Origin: Hyaloscypha bicolor E
Lineage: Eukaryota > Ascomycota > Leotiomycetes > Helotiales > Hyaloscyphaceae
Length of the DNA: 64,000 bases
Direction: 5' to 3'
Assembly (NCBI RefSeq): GCF_002865645.1
Contig: NW_020194628.1
Coordinates: 496,001-560,000 of the forward strand
The notes under the pieces were generated by a model. That model made no database searches. It had not been told where the DNA came from and was given only the letters and a program-made list of their open reading frames with translations. Every line of letters starts with the position of its first letter. The stretch's first letter is position 1. A program made the position numbers and the translations under genes. Positions 11,456 through 20,396 of the stretch are shown one piece after another.

Positions 11456-12628
11456 ATGAGTCTCCAAGTTCATCTGGCTCAACCCGGCCTGCGGGCAGCC
11501 GTAGGAGTCAGCTCCCATCACAAATTCCAGTTTCCTTCATTTCCGAGTTTCTTCGCGCTAGGTGATTCCTTCTCTGCCGGAATCGGAGCAAGCTGTGGAT
11601 GGATCAAGGATGAATTTGATGCAAAGGGGACCTGCCTCAAATGTAATGGCAGCTATCCGTATCAGATCATTGAAGTGGCCAACACCTCCAACGCATTCTC
11701 GGATAACATGGAGGTCTATCATCTTGGGTGCACTGGCGCAGCCATGAACGATGTTATCAATACTGGATGGAACAACCGTACATCTCAGATCGATTTGATG
11801 AAACCCAAAGCTGGAAAAGGAGGATGGGGCACGTTGTCCATCGGCGGCAACGACGTTGGGTTTGCCAATATTGTTGCAAACTGTATTATGTTCGATAGGC
11901 CATCCTGCGACGCGGACATGAATTTCACAGAGACCCTCATCTCCGATCCAAGTCTCGTCGGCCAGTTCACTACGACATATTGGAAGGTCTTGGACACTGC
12001 TCTTCAACACGACTTTAGACTCATCGTCACCAGCTACGCCCAATTCTTCAACGCCGAGACAGCTATTTGTGATAATCGGTATATCTTCTACGGGAGATAT
12101 CTCACTCGAGAGTTTCGGACTCGCGTCAATAAAATGGTAGCAGATTTGAACCTCCTCATCCAGATCGCAGTATCCATCGTGGAGCTGCAACTGGTGTTCG
12201 GAGGCTCGCAGAAGGGGATATTCTTTGAAGACTGGGATTCCCTATTCACAGGCCATAGGTTCTGCGAGGAACCTCCTCTAGACTGGCCAGACGCATGGTT
12301 CTTCACTATAAACGGCGTGGACATCCTGCCCAACAACACCAACCACACCAATGCCGTCCCTCAATGGACAGGTCCACCTTGGGGAGAGACCCCAGTCAAC
12401 CTCACTTCGTTTGCCTCGAGCTGCAATGCGGAGAATCCGGGCAATCTTACCTCACAAATGCTATGTACCTGGGCGCGGAATCTGGGGGAAGGGAGAGAAC
12501 CAGTTGGGAATTTTTCGACCGTTATTTATCCTTGGTGGATAACGAAAACACTGCATCCGAAGTCTGTAGCGCACTGGGCACTTGCGAAGGTAATCTATCG
12601 GAAATGGATAAACGGTGACTATTTCTAA
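11456..12628 (+). CDS. SGNH/GDSL-type lipase or esterase
   Basis: Uninterrupted 390-residue frame. Family features: FFALGDSFSAGIGA with the block-I GDS (residues 36-38, nucleophile Ser38), a GCTGAAM segment (91-97), the block-III LSIGGNDVGF (127-136, Asn132 in the oxyanion hole), and a C-terminal TLHPKS with the putative catalytic His367. The residue three before His is Lys, not the usual Asp, so the acid may be supplied elsewhere. SGNH hydrolases of this kind cleave ester bonds in lipids or polysaccharide acyl groups and are often secreted. Potential N-glycosylation sites are frequent (NGS, NNT, NHT, NLT, NFS). No hydrophobic signal peptide precedes residue 30. An in-frame stop lies at 11438-11440, so the true N-terminus may be in an unseen or lost exon. 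CAG at about 11531 would be a possible splice acceptor. The gene shows no RIP damage and lies between transposon debris and a gene fragment. Confidence 0.8.
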   Translation: MSLQVHLAQPGLRAAVGVSSHHKFQFPSFPSFFALGDSFSAGIGASCGWIKDEFDAKGTCLKCNGSYPYQIIEVANTSNAFSDNMEVYHLGCTGAAMNDVINTGWNNRTSQIDLMKPKAGKGGWGTLSIGGNDVGFANIVANCIMFDRPSCDADMNFTETLISDPSLVGQFTTTYWKVLDTALQHDFRLIVTSYAQFFNAETAICDNRYIFYGRYLTREFRTRVNKMVADLNLLIQIAVSIVELQLVFGGSQKGIFFEDWDSLFTGHRFCEEPPLDWPDAWFFTINGVDILPNNTNHTNAVPQWTGPPWGETPVNLTSFASSCNAENPGNLTSQMLCTWARNLGEGREPVGNFSTVIYPWWITKTLHPKSVAHWALAKVIYRKWINGDYF

Positions 12629-12810
12629 AGTCTGACTGGAGGAACGATGGATGATGAGGAAGAGTGGACTGTAACTAGTTCCTTGAGTAAACTTCTCAAG
12701 TCATTACTCCTATATTGAAAGACAAACCTTAACCGCAAGTCAATGATGATCAGTCACTGCAAGGGTGAGCAGGAACGCTGCTAGCTGCGCAGACTTCGAG
12801 GCGAGGGTGA

Positions 12811-13170
12811 GTAGCCCCTGAGCAGAACCACACCACGCGACAAGGGGTTCCGACCAACTCTTCTAGCCCCCCAACGAGTGGCTCTCCATCTTCCGGCATA
12901 GATATCAAAGAATGTGCCGTTGTTGGTCAGGAACTATGCGATCACTGGAAGAGCCCTCGGGTGCCTCAACAACCTGGAATTCAGCCAGCCGAAGAGTGGA
13001 GAATCCTTGCCCATGGGACTGTTGTACCGAGGACCTGTGTCTCTTTTAACCTTAAATTCGACAATCACAAGCGATATGAGACTATTTCCTATTCTTGGCC
13101 AAGGTTTCCTATTGAGGCGACTCCACCAAAATCGCGGATAAAGCTAGATATTCCTCGGACCGAATTGTGA
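12811..13170 (+). CDS. Terminal exon of an unrecognised protein, stop supplied by an inserted repeat
   Basis: Open frame of about 119 codons without an ATG, so it can only be a last exon or a fragment. It follows a stop at 12808-12810, and a good splice acceptor (CAACTCTTCTAG) ends at 12866. The translation has a Ser/Thr/Pro-rich linker (SSSPPTSGSPSSGIDI) and then a protein-like segment with EWRILAHGTVVPRT and ETISYSWPRFPIE, ending KLDIPRTEL. Two cysteines (KECAVV, ELCDH) suggest an extracellular protein. I do not recognise the family. The repeat at 13166-13403 is inserted in the next-to-last codon: before insertion the frame would have ended in Cys-stop, and it now ends in Leu-stop. Upstream exons between 12629 and 12811 could not be identified. 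Confidence 0.35.
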   Translation, partial: VAPEQNHTTRQGVPTNSSSPPTSGSPSSGIDIKECAVVGQELCDHWKSPRVPQQPGIQPAEEWRILAHGTVVPRTCVSFNLKFDNHKRYETISYSWPRFPIEATPPKSRIKLDIPRTEL

Positions 13171-13403
13171 CGGCAGGAACAAAGCAATGGAACGATGCTC
13201 AAAGATCTATGATTCCAATGTCCTACAGAATCTAAAGCTAAGGAGAGAAGGAGTGAGTGAGGTGTGGCAGTGGATAAGTAGGTATGGCCAAGACCACTGA
13301 AACGCCGAGCTTTGGAAGCGAGCTTGGTTTGAACCATAGCTTGGAACCTTAGCTGAAACCAACCCCTTTGGCTGAAACCAACCATGTGACACCAGCCGTC
13401 ACA
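13166..13403 (-). repeat. LTR-like solo repeat (family M1), copy 1
   Basis: 238 bp beginning TGTGACGGC and ending GCCGTCACA, flanked by a perfect 5-bp duplication CGAAT (13161-13165 and 13404-13408). Close copies are at 26368-26613 (same orientation) and, more diverged and inverted, at 13998-14212. TG...CA ends plus a 5-bp duplication suggest a solo LTR. A short inverted-repeat DNA element is the alternative. This copy is not RIP-mutated. Confidence 0.7.
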
Positions 13404-13408
13404 CGAAT

Positions 13409-13992
13409 GCTAGTCCAGGCTTGGCAGTATTCCACATGGTATTAGTTATGTAAGATTAGTTAGCAATACATAAACTAGTACTAGATCGGTTCTGGAATAA
13501 TTCCTAAGCGAGTCTAGGCTAAGTACCTTATATCGTAAATTTATATAAGAGGTATATAGAGAAAAGAATAGTAAGGGCAAGCAAAGAGTAAGAAATAAAA
13601 TATAAAAATTATATCTTTTAAACGTATTATAATATATATAAGCTTTTATTAAGTAATAAATAATTAATAATATTTTAATTAATTAAAATAAAAGGAATTA
13701 ATACTTATTTTATTAAATATATATAAATATTTAATATATATATTAAAACTTACTTATATAAGCTTATTATACTAATATATAATTATTTTTTAAGACTAAT
13801 ATAAGAATTAAAAGAGCTTTATACTTTAATACTCTTAATAATTAATATATTAACTTAAATATATCATTCTTATATAAGTATATTATATGACTTTTTAATA
13901 TATATTCGTTTATAAATATTATTATGAATTATATATTATTATAGGATTTAGATCTTAAGGAAATCGGCAGAGCATATGCTATGTATAGTATT
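13409..13992. other. AT-rich intergenic tract
   Basis: Normal composition until about 13560, then nearly pure A/T up to about 13950. No coding content seen. Confidence 0.5.
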
Positions 13993-13997
13993 GCGCT

Positions 13998-14212
13998 TGT
14001 GACGGCGCCGGCTAGGGTTATAAGGGGAGTGGCTGTCACATGACTGGTTTCACCTAACCAGCCGGCGTTTCAGTGGTTTTAGCTAGTATTCCCCTCCTTT
14101 TATCCTCTCTCTCTCCCTCTCTCCCTCCCCCTTCTCTTTAGCTTAGTATTCTTAATACATGGGATTCTCGGAACTTTGAGCCTTTGACCATTGCCTTGAT
14201 ACCGCCGTCACA
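13998..14212 (+). repeat. LTR-like solo repeat (family M1), copy 2
   Basis: 215 bp with the same TGTGACGGC...GCCGTCACA ends as 13166-13403, in the opposite orientation. Shared internal blocks include GGCGTTTCAGTGGT and TTCTCTTTAGCTT. Flanked by the duplication GCGCT (13993-13997 and 14213-14217). A long CT-rich stretch (14092-14142) fills the middle. Confidence 0.7.
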
Positions 14213-14409
14213 GCGCTTTTACAGAGTCTTCATGACGTGAAAAGTGCGTTATAGCCAGATTGAAACACTACTACGAAGTATTTGACTCAAACTTGGCCCT
14301 GTGATCCGGAGAGACACGGATTGACAGCCTGCACAACAAGGAGGTGTTGAGTCTTCGCAGGGGTAAGGGTACTAATTCCTCGCTACGATCCATTCCATGT
14401 CGATCCATT

Positions 14410-14602
14410 CCAATCCAATCCGATCCTTGGAATAAAGTGGATCAGTACAGGCATTTCCCGGATCACTGCTAAGCGCGCCAGTCGTCTTCATGTTTGCCGA
14501 CTGGCTCGATTTTAATTACATAGCTTCCCCCTCCCAAAGAGTTGCCTCACGCCACTATATATTTCTTCCACCCAGGGGGTCTGCAGTCATGGATATATAT
14601 AT
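14410..14602 (+). promoter_or_regulatory. Possible promoter elements upstream of the dehydrogenase gene
   Basis: Two adjacent CCAAT boxes (14410-14414 and 14415-14419) sit in a run of CGATCCATTCC-type repeats. TATA-like strings follow at 14556-14562 and 14594-14602, 215-260 bases before the predicted ATG. Position and motif only; no support beyond that. Confidence 0.3.
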
Positions 14603-15465
14603 GAGGTCCTCTGGGCACTGGGATTCCCCATCTTTCTTGTGGGAATGTAATCAGGCACTTGGATAAAGTGCAGGGAGGAATTTCCTATAGAAAGGAAACG
14701 GATTTCTTGACGCTCGAACGTCAAGTAGTGCTCCGAACGCATGTGAGAGCTGCATATACCGTTTCTTGACATCTGACCTTCAGCTGATGGTTCACAGCCC
14801 CACCCAATTTTCAGTCATGGCTTCTCTATTTCCCTTCAAGTTTTTCACCATCCTCGCGTTGACATCGGCACTGCTTCTCTCCCCGTCTTTAGCCCAAACA
14901 ACATGTGCTACTGTTTCCCCGAAATATGCTCCAGTTGTCGCAGCCGGCTACAACGCGAAGGTTCTCATGAACGGGTTAAAGACTCCACGAGGAATGCTCT
15001 TCGATTCCCAAGGCAATTTACTCATTGTTGAGCAAGGAGGCGCTGGAGTCAGACTTGTGAAGTTGACAGATGGAGACGGAACCAACGTTTGTGTTGCAAG
15101 CAGTAAACAGTTGATTGCAGATTCATCAGTATGTGAATTTCATAAGTTTTGCGAAGCCTGGAAGAGACCAGTTAAAGCAAAGGAATTGGTGGATCAGAGA
15201 TTCATGGTCACCGATCGCTCTCGTCTTTGGTTGAAAACTATTGCCGAGGAGGAAGATCTTCGTTGCATTTTACAAGAATTCCTATTTTGAGCATTGGTTT
15301 TCTCAATGGCTCCCGAGCAAATTTGATCTCGCAGCTGATTTTTCAATAGCTCAATCATGGTATCCAACTTACGGGCGATGGTAAAACTCTGTTTGTTTCT
15401 AGCGAGACGATAGTATATTCATATACTTACGACGCAACCGCAGGCACCGTTGGGGCCAAAAGGAC

Positions 15466-15522
15466 GGCAAATTATAAAAAGGACCCCCCCCTTCTACTAA
15501 AAAGGACCCCCCTAAAATTTTA
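15466..15522 (+). repeat. Left inverted repeat of the Mutator-like element
   Basis: 57 bp, inverted match to 16122-16178. It contains two AAAAAGGACCCCCC units separated by TTCTACT. A third AAAAAGGACCCC unit follows at about 15523-15538. Confidence 0.8.
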
Positions 15523-16121
15523 AAAAGGACCCCCCCCTAGAATTATATATAGAGCTTTGAGAAGTAATTATTAGACTTAGATTTAATAGTTTCATAAGAC
15601 GAGTATACAAAAATATTAGAAGGAAGTAGTATTTTTCATGATCTTTGAGAGAGATAGCACGTGATAAGCCCCCCTTTTTGCCTAAGAGCTATTATAAGCT
15701 CTAAGCTTAATGAAGTTAATACTAGTTAGCTAATGTCGTAATCCGAATCGAGAATCTGGGGTAGGTTAATAAGGCGGAATAGGGAGTTTTTTGTAAAGTC
15801 CCTTGAAGTCACGGGATCTGGCTTGGTTATGAGCCCCCTAGAGCCCAGGATTATTCCTACGCTAAAAGTAAGGACCCTAGCTAAGAGGTTAAGGGACCTA
15901 GTAGAAACCAAAGCAGATACTACTAAATATAAGGCTCTTATTATAGTACTATTACCGTGTGATCTCTGGATTTAGTCTAGTACGATCATTTCGCTTAGTC
16001 AGTTCTCACGCTTCACTTGAGTTCTTTTCTAGCTAGCTTTAATTAACTCTATTTATGAGAAATGCAACTCCCTACTTTGCGATCTTTGCGTGCATTAACT
16101 CTTTTTTTGGTGGTTTTGGCT

Positions 16122-16178
16122 ATCTAGGGGGGGGGGGTCCTTTTTAGTAGAAGGGGGGGGTCCTTTTTATAATTTGCC
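16122..16178 (+). repeat. Right inverted repeat of the Mutator-like element
   Basis: 57 bp, inverted match to 15466-15522, with runs of 11 and 8 G. Ends ATAATTTGCC directly before the second CAAAAGGAC. Confidence 0.8.
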
Positions 16179-17251
16179 CAAAAGGACAGTAATGTAAGTT
16201 AATTCGGCGGTATAATCCCTTGATGATTGTAGATAACAATAAGAGAATACTAACCGTCCTTGATTCTCAAGAACCGGCTTGAGTCCCTCGGGTCATGCGA
16301 CTCGCACTCTTCTTATCTCAAAGCAGAACCCTGACCAGATACTCGTCCAAGTCGGTTCGAACGCCAATATAGATTCTGCGACCACAGAAGCCAGCTCAGG
16401 TCGTAGTCAGGCCAGGATCTTCAGTATCAACGCGCTCACCGCTGGAACATCTTCAGTCGCTTATTCGACAGGAACACTGTTCGCATGGGGACTGAGGAAC
16501 AGCATAGGTTGGGCTGAGGAACCCACCACAGGTGGCATTGAAAGCTATAATCCGAACAACTTAGCGGAATAGAGCAACTAACAGCATACGCAGTGGTCCA
16601 ACGAAAACTCCCTCGACGATACGAAGCGTAATGGGGTAGATATTCACATGAACAACCCAGGGGAAGAGCTGAATTATCACGGCGTACTCAACGACACCAA
16701 ATCCCCACAGTTCGGTGCCAACTATGGCTACCCGCTCTGCATCGCCGCACGCGATCCCACCATCCTACCTGCCAATACGGGAATTCAAATTGGTACCCAA
16801 TTCGTATATGGCACGGTTGGTGGAACAAATACAGATGATTCATGCGCTCCTAAGCAGGCACCTAGACTAACTTTTCCGGCTCATACCGCACCAATTGACC
16901 TTAAATTCACTGCCAACGGAAGTGCCTTGTACGTTACGTTCCATGGCAGCTGGTGAGTTCTCTACCCAACCAATAAATGTGTGCTCCAGCAGAAGAATAC
17001 TAACCCACACGGCAAGGGATCGCCAACCTCCTGATGGATATCGTCTAAGCCGTGTTGACTTCAAGAATGGTCAGCCCCTCCAGCCAGCCAATAGCACAAA
17101 TCCGGCGATCAATATCTTGACAAATGCGGATAATACGAAGTGTCCAAATGGCTGCTTTCGACCTTCGGGACTTGCTTGGGACTCCAAGAATCGACTTTAT
17201 ATGGCGAGTGATTCGACGGGGGAGGTTTTTGTTATTAGTGTGATGTTTTAA

Positions 17252-17676
17252 TTAGCGTAAATGTAAGATATCGGCTGGGGCAATTGTTTCATATAGTCTG
17301 AGCTAAGTTGTCTTTAGCAGACCCTATTTATATCAAGAGTAAAGTTGGTTTTTATTGAAATATGGATCTTAAAATATTTCTTTATAAGGTGAGCTGGGCA
17401 ATAAATACCAACCTCGGAAAGCTTCAAGAAGTTTATGCGATCACTTCTATTTACAATAAAATAGAGGCGAAAAGTGTTAACTCAACTTAAATACGTATGG
17501 TATCATCGTCGAACGCAACGTTCTGTCAGTAAGCAGTGGTTAATATTTTGAAGCGTTTAGGGATGTATTATAGCGGTAGGCGAAACTAGCTTTAAAATCG
17601 ATTTTTTAGCGAGAACACGAAAAGTGCTTTTAGGGCAAAATCGCAATTCTATGACTCTTTAACCACAATACCAAAT
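17252..17676. other. 3' flank of the dehydrogenase gene
   Basis: Moderately AT-rich non-coding DNA. No gene, repeat or RNA recognised. Confidence 0.5.
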
Positions 17677-18180
17677 ATTATTTAAATTGTAAGAGCTCTT
17701 GAAACATTAAAGTTTAATATATTGCAATTAATTCGAGCCTAGTAGCTTTACTTTTAAATAAGTAATAATATTTAAGAAAAGGCGAAAAGGCAATTTTCTA
17801 GCCTTATATTTCTCGATTTTTTCTCGATTTTTTCTCGATTTTTTCTTCTTTATTTTTAAAATCGCCTTTTCTATAATAACTTTTAATTACTTATTTAAAA
17901 TAAGAGCCTTATAACTCAAATTAATTATATTATATCTAACTTTAATATTTAAGAGCTCTTATTTTTTAAATAATTTTTAAAAATATAATTAATAAGTTTA
18001 TTAAAACTCTTATAAAAAACTTATAATAAAATCGCTTTTTTTTAAATAACCCTTTAATTACTTATTTAAAATAAGAGCTTTATAGTTTAAATTACTTATA
18101 TTACATTTAACTTTAATATTTTAAGAGGTTTTGTAATTTAAATTATTTTTAAAAATATAATTAATAAATTATTTAAAAGT
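17677..18180. repeat. Foldback repeat with three related arms
   Basis: The segment at about 17677-17797 recurs as an inverted copy at about 17859-17980 and again, in that same orientation, at about 18025-18180. Shared blocks include AAGAGCTCTT, TTTAAATAAGTAAT and AAAAGGCGA. The spacer (17809-17850) is four copies of a TCTCGATTTTT unit. The transcript or single strand could form a hairpin with arms of about 115 bases. Origin unknown: foldback transposon, or an inverted duplication of an old repeat. Confidence 0.6.
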
Positions 18181-18227
18181 TTGAATTTGCTCTTTAAATA
18201 AGCTATAAAGATTTGGCAAGACAAGAT

Positions 18228-18407
18228 TATAACGCTCTGCCGCTTCACTGGTAAATTTAGCGTCACGTGACCGCGATGACACATGCGGCTGGCTAGTATT
18301 TAGAATACCAAGCTCCCGTACTTACAAGCTTCCCTCCTTAGTTTAGAATCCTCGAAATAGAGCCACTTTACCTTGCTTTCCAAGCCCAGAGACCCGGTCT
18401 CGTAATA
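18228..18407 (-). repeat. 180-bp LTR-like solo repeat (family M2), copy 2
   Basis: Inverted copy of 8479-8658, the same 180 bp long, flanked by a perfect AAGAT duplication (18223-18227 and 18408-18412). It ends CTCGTAATA, the RIP-changed form of the TGTCACG end. Confidence 0.68.
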
Positions 18408-18412
18408 AAGAT

Positions 18413-19425
18413 ACTAATTGAAATCCCATATTTCAATTAAGGCACTCAGAAATGCGGGGCAGGTTTTTAAGAGAAAAGGCAAAAATAGTTTCTAATTAGC
18501 TTATAAGAGATTAATATTAATTTTATATACTAATTTCCGATCTTTTAAAAAAAGAGTATATTAAAATATATAAGATAAAGAATTCCGTTTATTAAGTAAG
18601 ATATAAAGTCAAGTAATAAAGAAATCGTATATAAATAAACTAATATTATTAAATAACTAAGCTATAATATAATTCTTTAGATTATATATATAATTAAATT
18701 AGTAAAATCAAAATTAATAAAAGAATTTACTAGCTAATTCCCAAATCTTTTATAAGATATATAATAATAAGGTAATATAATTAAAATAAATTAATATTTA
18801 CTAATTTATATAGTAAAACGGTTAGTAGGCTACTATTTTCGGGGGTTTTAGTTACTGTTTTTAGGGGTCTACTAATTAGTTCTCGGCTAATTTCATATCC
18901 TATCTCTCGCTATTATATATCTCGATTTAGGTACTATAAACCGTATATTTAAAGAGAGTTATTATCTCTTCTTATCTCACTTATTACTTCTTCTTTCTTT
19001 CCTACTTCTTATCTGGTAGCCCCCCGACTCTTGCAGGTAGTTTATTATAATTAACTCTAACCTGAAATATAAAGGGCTAGTTCTTCTATTTATATCCTCC
19101 TTTTTTCTTATTACTTACTCCTAAACTAAAATTCTCTCTTTCCTTTCTCGATATTTCTCTCCTTAGTTCCTTGTCTTTTTTGCCTCTTTTTTGTCTCTTC
19201 TTTATATAGCTTATTTTTCTTATATATATATATCTATTCCTTAAATAAAATATAATAAAGATATACTAATACTTAATAATAAGAATATTTCTAATTCTAA
19301 TATAGATAGCTTATTTAATAATAAAGCAGACTCTAGAACTAATATTAACCTAAATAGTATTCTAGCTAAAGAGAATAGTAATAATAATAATAATAATAAT
19401 ATTTTTAATAATAAAGTATAATATT
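18413..19425. other. AT-rich tract without recognisable gene
   Basis: RIP-type A/T to about 18820, then a pyrimidine-rich, less mutated stretch to about 19230 (CTTCTTTCTTTCC, CCCCCCGACTCTTGCAGG), then A/T again with a short AAT microsatellite at 19380-19402. No domain or repeat partner found in the window. Confidence 0.45.
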
Positions 19426-19735
19426 TGTTATAGTTATTATAATATATAATACTAGTAGAAGTTAGACTAGAACTAGCTAGGTATCTAGTATTTAAGCTAG
19501 ATATCTGGTATCTAAATAAGATATCTAATATCTGAATATAGTATCTATAATTACTTAATAATTATACATAACCTCGAGCTTAAGCTAGTATATAGGCTTA
19601 TATATAGCTTGTAATTATTTAGATCCGAGGCTCTTTTAAGATCCTCTCCTCTCTTTAGCTTTAAATTATTAAAATAGAAATAATCTAATTATACTTTCTA
19701 GGCCCTAGCTTTTATATTTATAATATAATTCAAAG
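19426..19735 (+). repeat. 5' LTR of Gypsy element 2
   Basis: 310 bp, starts TGTTATAG and ends TATAATA; direct copy of 25947-26246. Confidence 0.85.
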
Positions 19736-20094
19736 CTTACTTATTTCTTAATTCTATAGAAAATTTAAATAATATTTATCTAATCGGTTTTTAATAAATA
19801 TAGATATAATATACTATAGCTACTTCTATACTAGTTAACTAATATTAGAATAAAAGAAAGCCCTAGAATAACTAGGCAAGAAAGCCCTAGACCGGCTAGG
19901 CAAGCAGATAAGCCAGTAATTTTACTACTAAATAAAAATCTATAAGAAAGCAAGTCTTAAAATAACTAGGCAAGTTAGAAGAAGTTATAATATAAGATAT
20001 TACTAGTATATTACTAGAAAATAAACCAGAGCCTCTTATTAAGTCTTTTAAGGAATCCGAATATTCTATTAATACTTATAGTAGAAAAGATACT

Positions 20095-20396
20095 ATAGTA
20101 TAATAGGCCGTATTTATTAAAAATCATATTATTTTAGTAGTTTTAAGGTTTAGGTTATATAATAAAGGCTATAGCCTTTTATATATAACTTATAGAAATT
20201 ATATAAGAAAGCTAGTTTTTTTATAGTCTTAGAGAATAATCCCTTATAAGTATTTAATTAATTGAGCTTTTATATACTATATACTATTTATACTTTACTA
20301 TTTATACTTTTAATTTATTATTTTACTATTAAGTTACGTTTTGTATTCTGGTATACTTTATATGAGTTTTTGTCTTATTATAGTTTCCCTCCTATA
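20095..20396 (+). repeat. Solo LTR of the element-5 family, copy A
   Basis: 302 bp, homologous to 22516-22817 and, inverted, to the LTRs of element 5. The flanks read ATACT on both sides (20090-20094 and 20397-20401), so it is an independent insertion in the gag region of element 2. Contains the 36-bp palindrome at 20154-20189. The open frame inside it (20262-20444) has no recognisable protein and is not called. Confidence 0.75.

Larger units (their letters stand above)
15466..16178. mobile_element. Mutator-like non-autonomous element (MULE-MITE)
   Basis: 713 bp with terminal inverted repeats of about 57 bp starting GGCAAATTATAAAAAGGA and containing C-runs. It is flanked by a perfect 9-bp duplication CAAAAGGAC (15457-15465 and 16179-16187). 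Long inverted ends plus a 9-bp duplication are typical of Mutator-like elements. The interior (15525-16120) has no transposase-like frame; the only open stretch is a short minus-strand one at 15726-15911 with no recognisable domain. It sits in exon 2 of the dehydrogenase gene and adds stops. Confidence 0.8.
14817..17251 (+). pseudogene. Secreted glucose/sorbosone dehydrogenase-like gene, disrupted
   Basis: Five exons can be assigned: 14817-15128, 15350-15465 joined across an insertion to 16188-16193, 16272-16539, 16594-16952 and 17017-17251. Excluding the insertion and one copy of its target duplication, they total 1,296 bases, in phase, for 431 residues. The N-terminus is a signal peptide (MASLFPFKFF...SLAQ). 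The body matches soluble quinoprotein-type sugar (L-sorbosone) dehydrogenases with an NHL-like beta-propeller: LKTPRGMLFDSQGNLL, LNHGIQLTGDGKTLF, SGHATRTLLIS, NPGEELNYHG, NYGYP, and a closing RPSGLAWDSKNRLYMA. Such enzymes oxidise sugars outside the cell. Introns at 16194-16271 and 16953-17016 have GT...AG ends, and two carry CTAAC branch sites. Lesions: a 713-bp transposon in exon 2, and GAAAGC where intron 3 needs a GT donor at 16540. The ORFs are otherwise clean, so inactivation is recent. Confidence 0.82.

Noticed and set aside
11558..12190. 210-residue minus-strand open frame opposite the hydrolase
   Set aside because: It lies wholly on the reverse of a well-supported SGNH hydrolase and has no recognisable motif; a shadow frame.
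13166..14212. Reading 13166-14212 as one element with two terminal repeats in inverted order
   Set aside because: Each copy has its own different 5-bp duplication (CGAAT and GCGCT), so they are separate insertions.
15726..15911. 61-residue minus-strand open frame inside the Mutator-like element as a possible transposase
   Set aside because: Too short and without any MULE transposase motif; the element is better described as non-autonomous.
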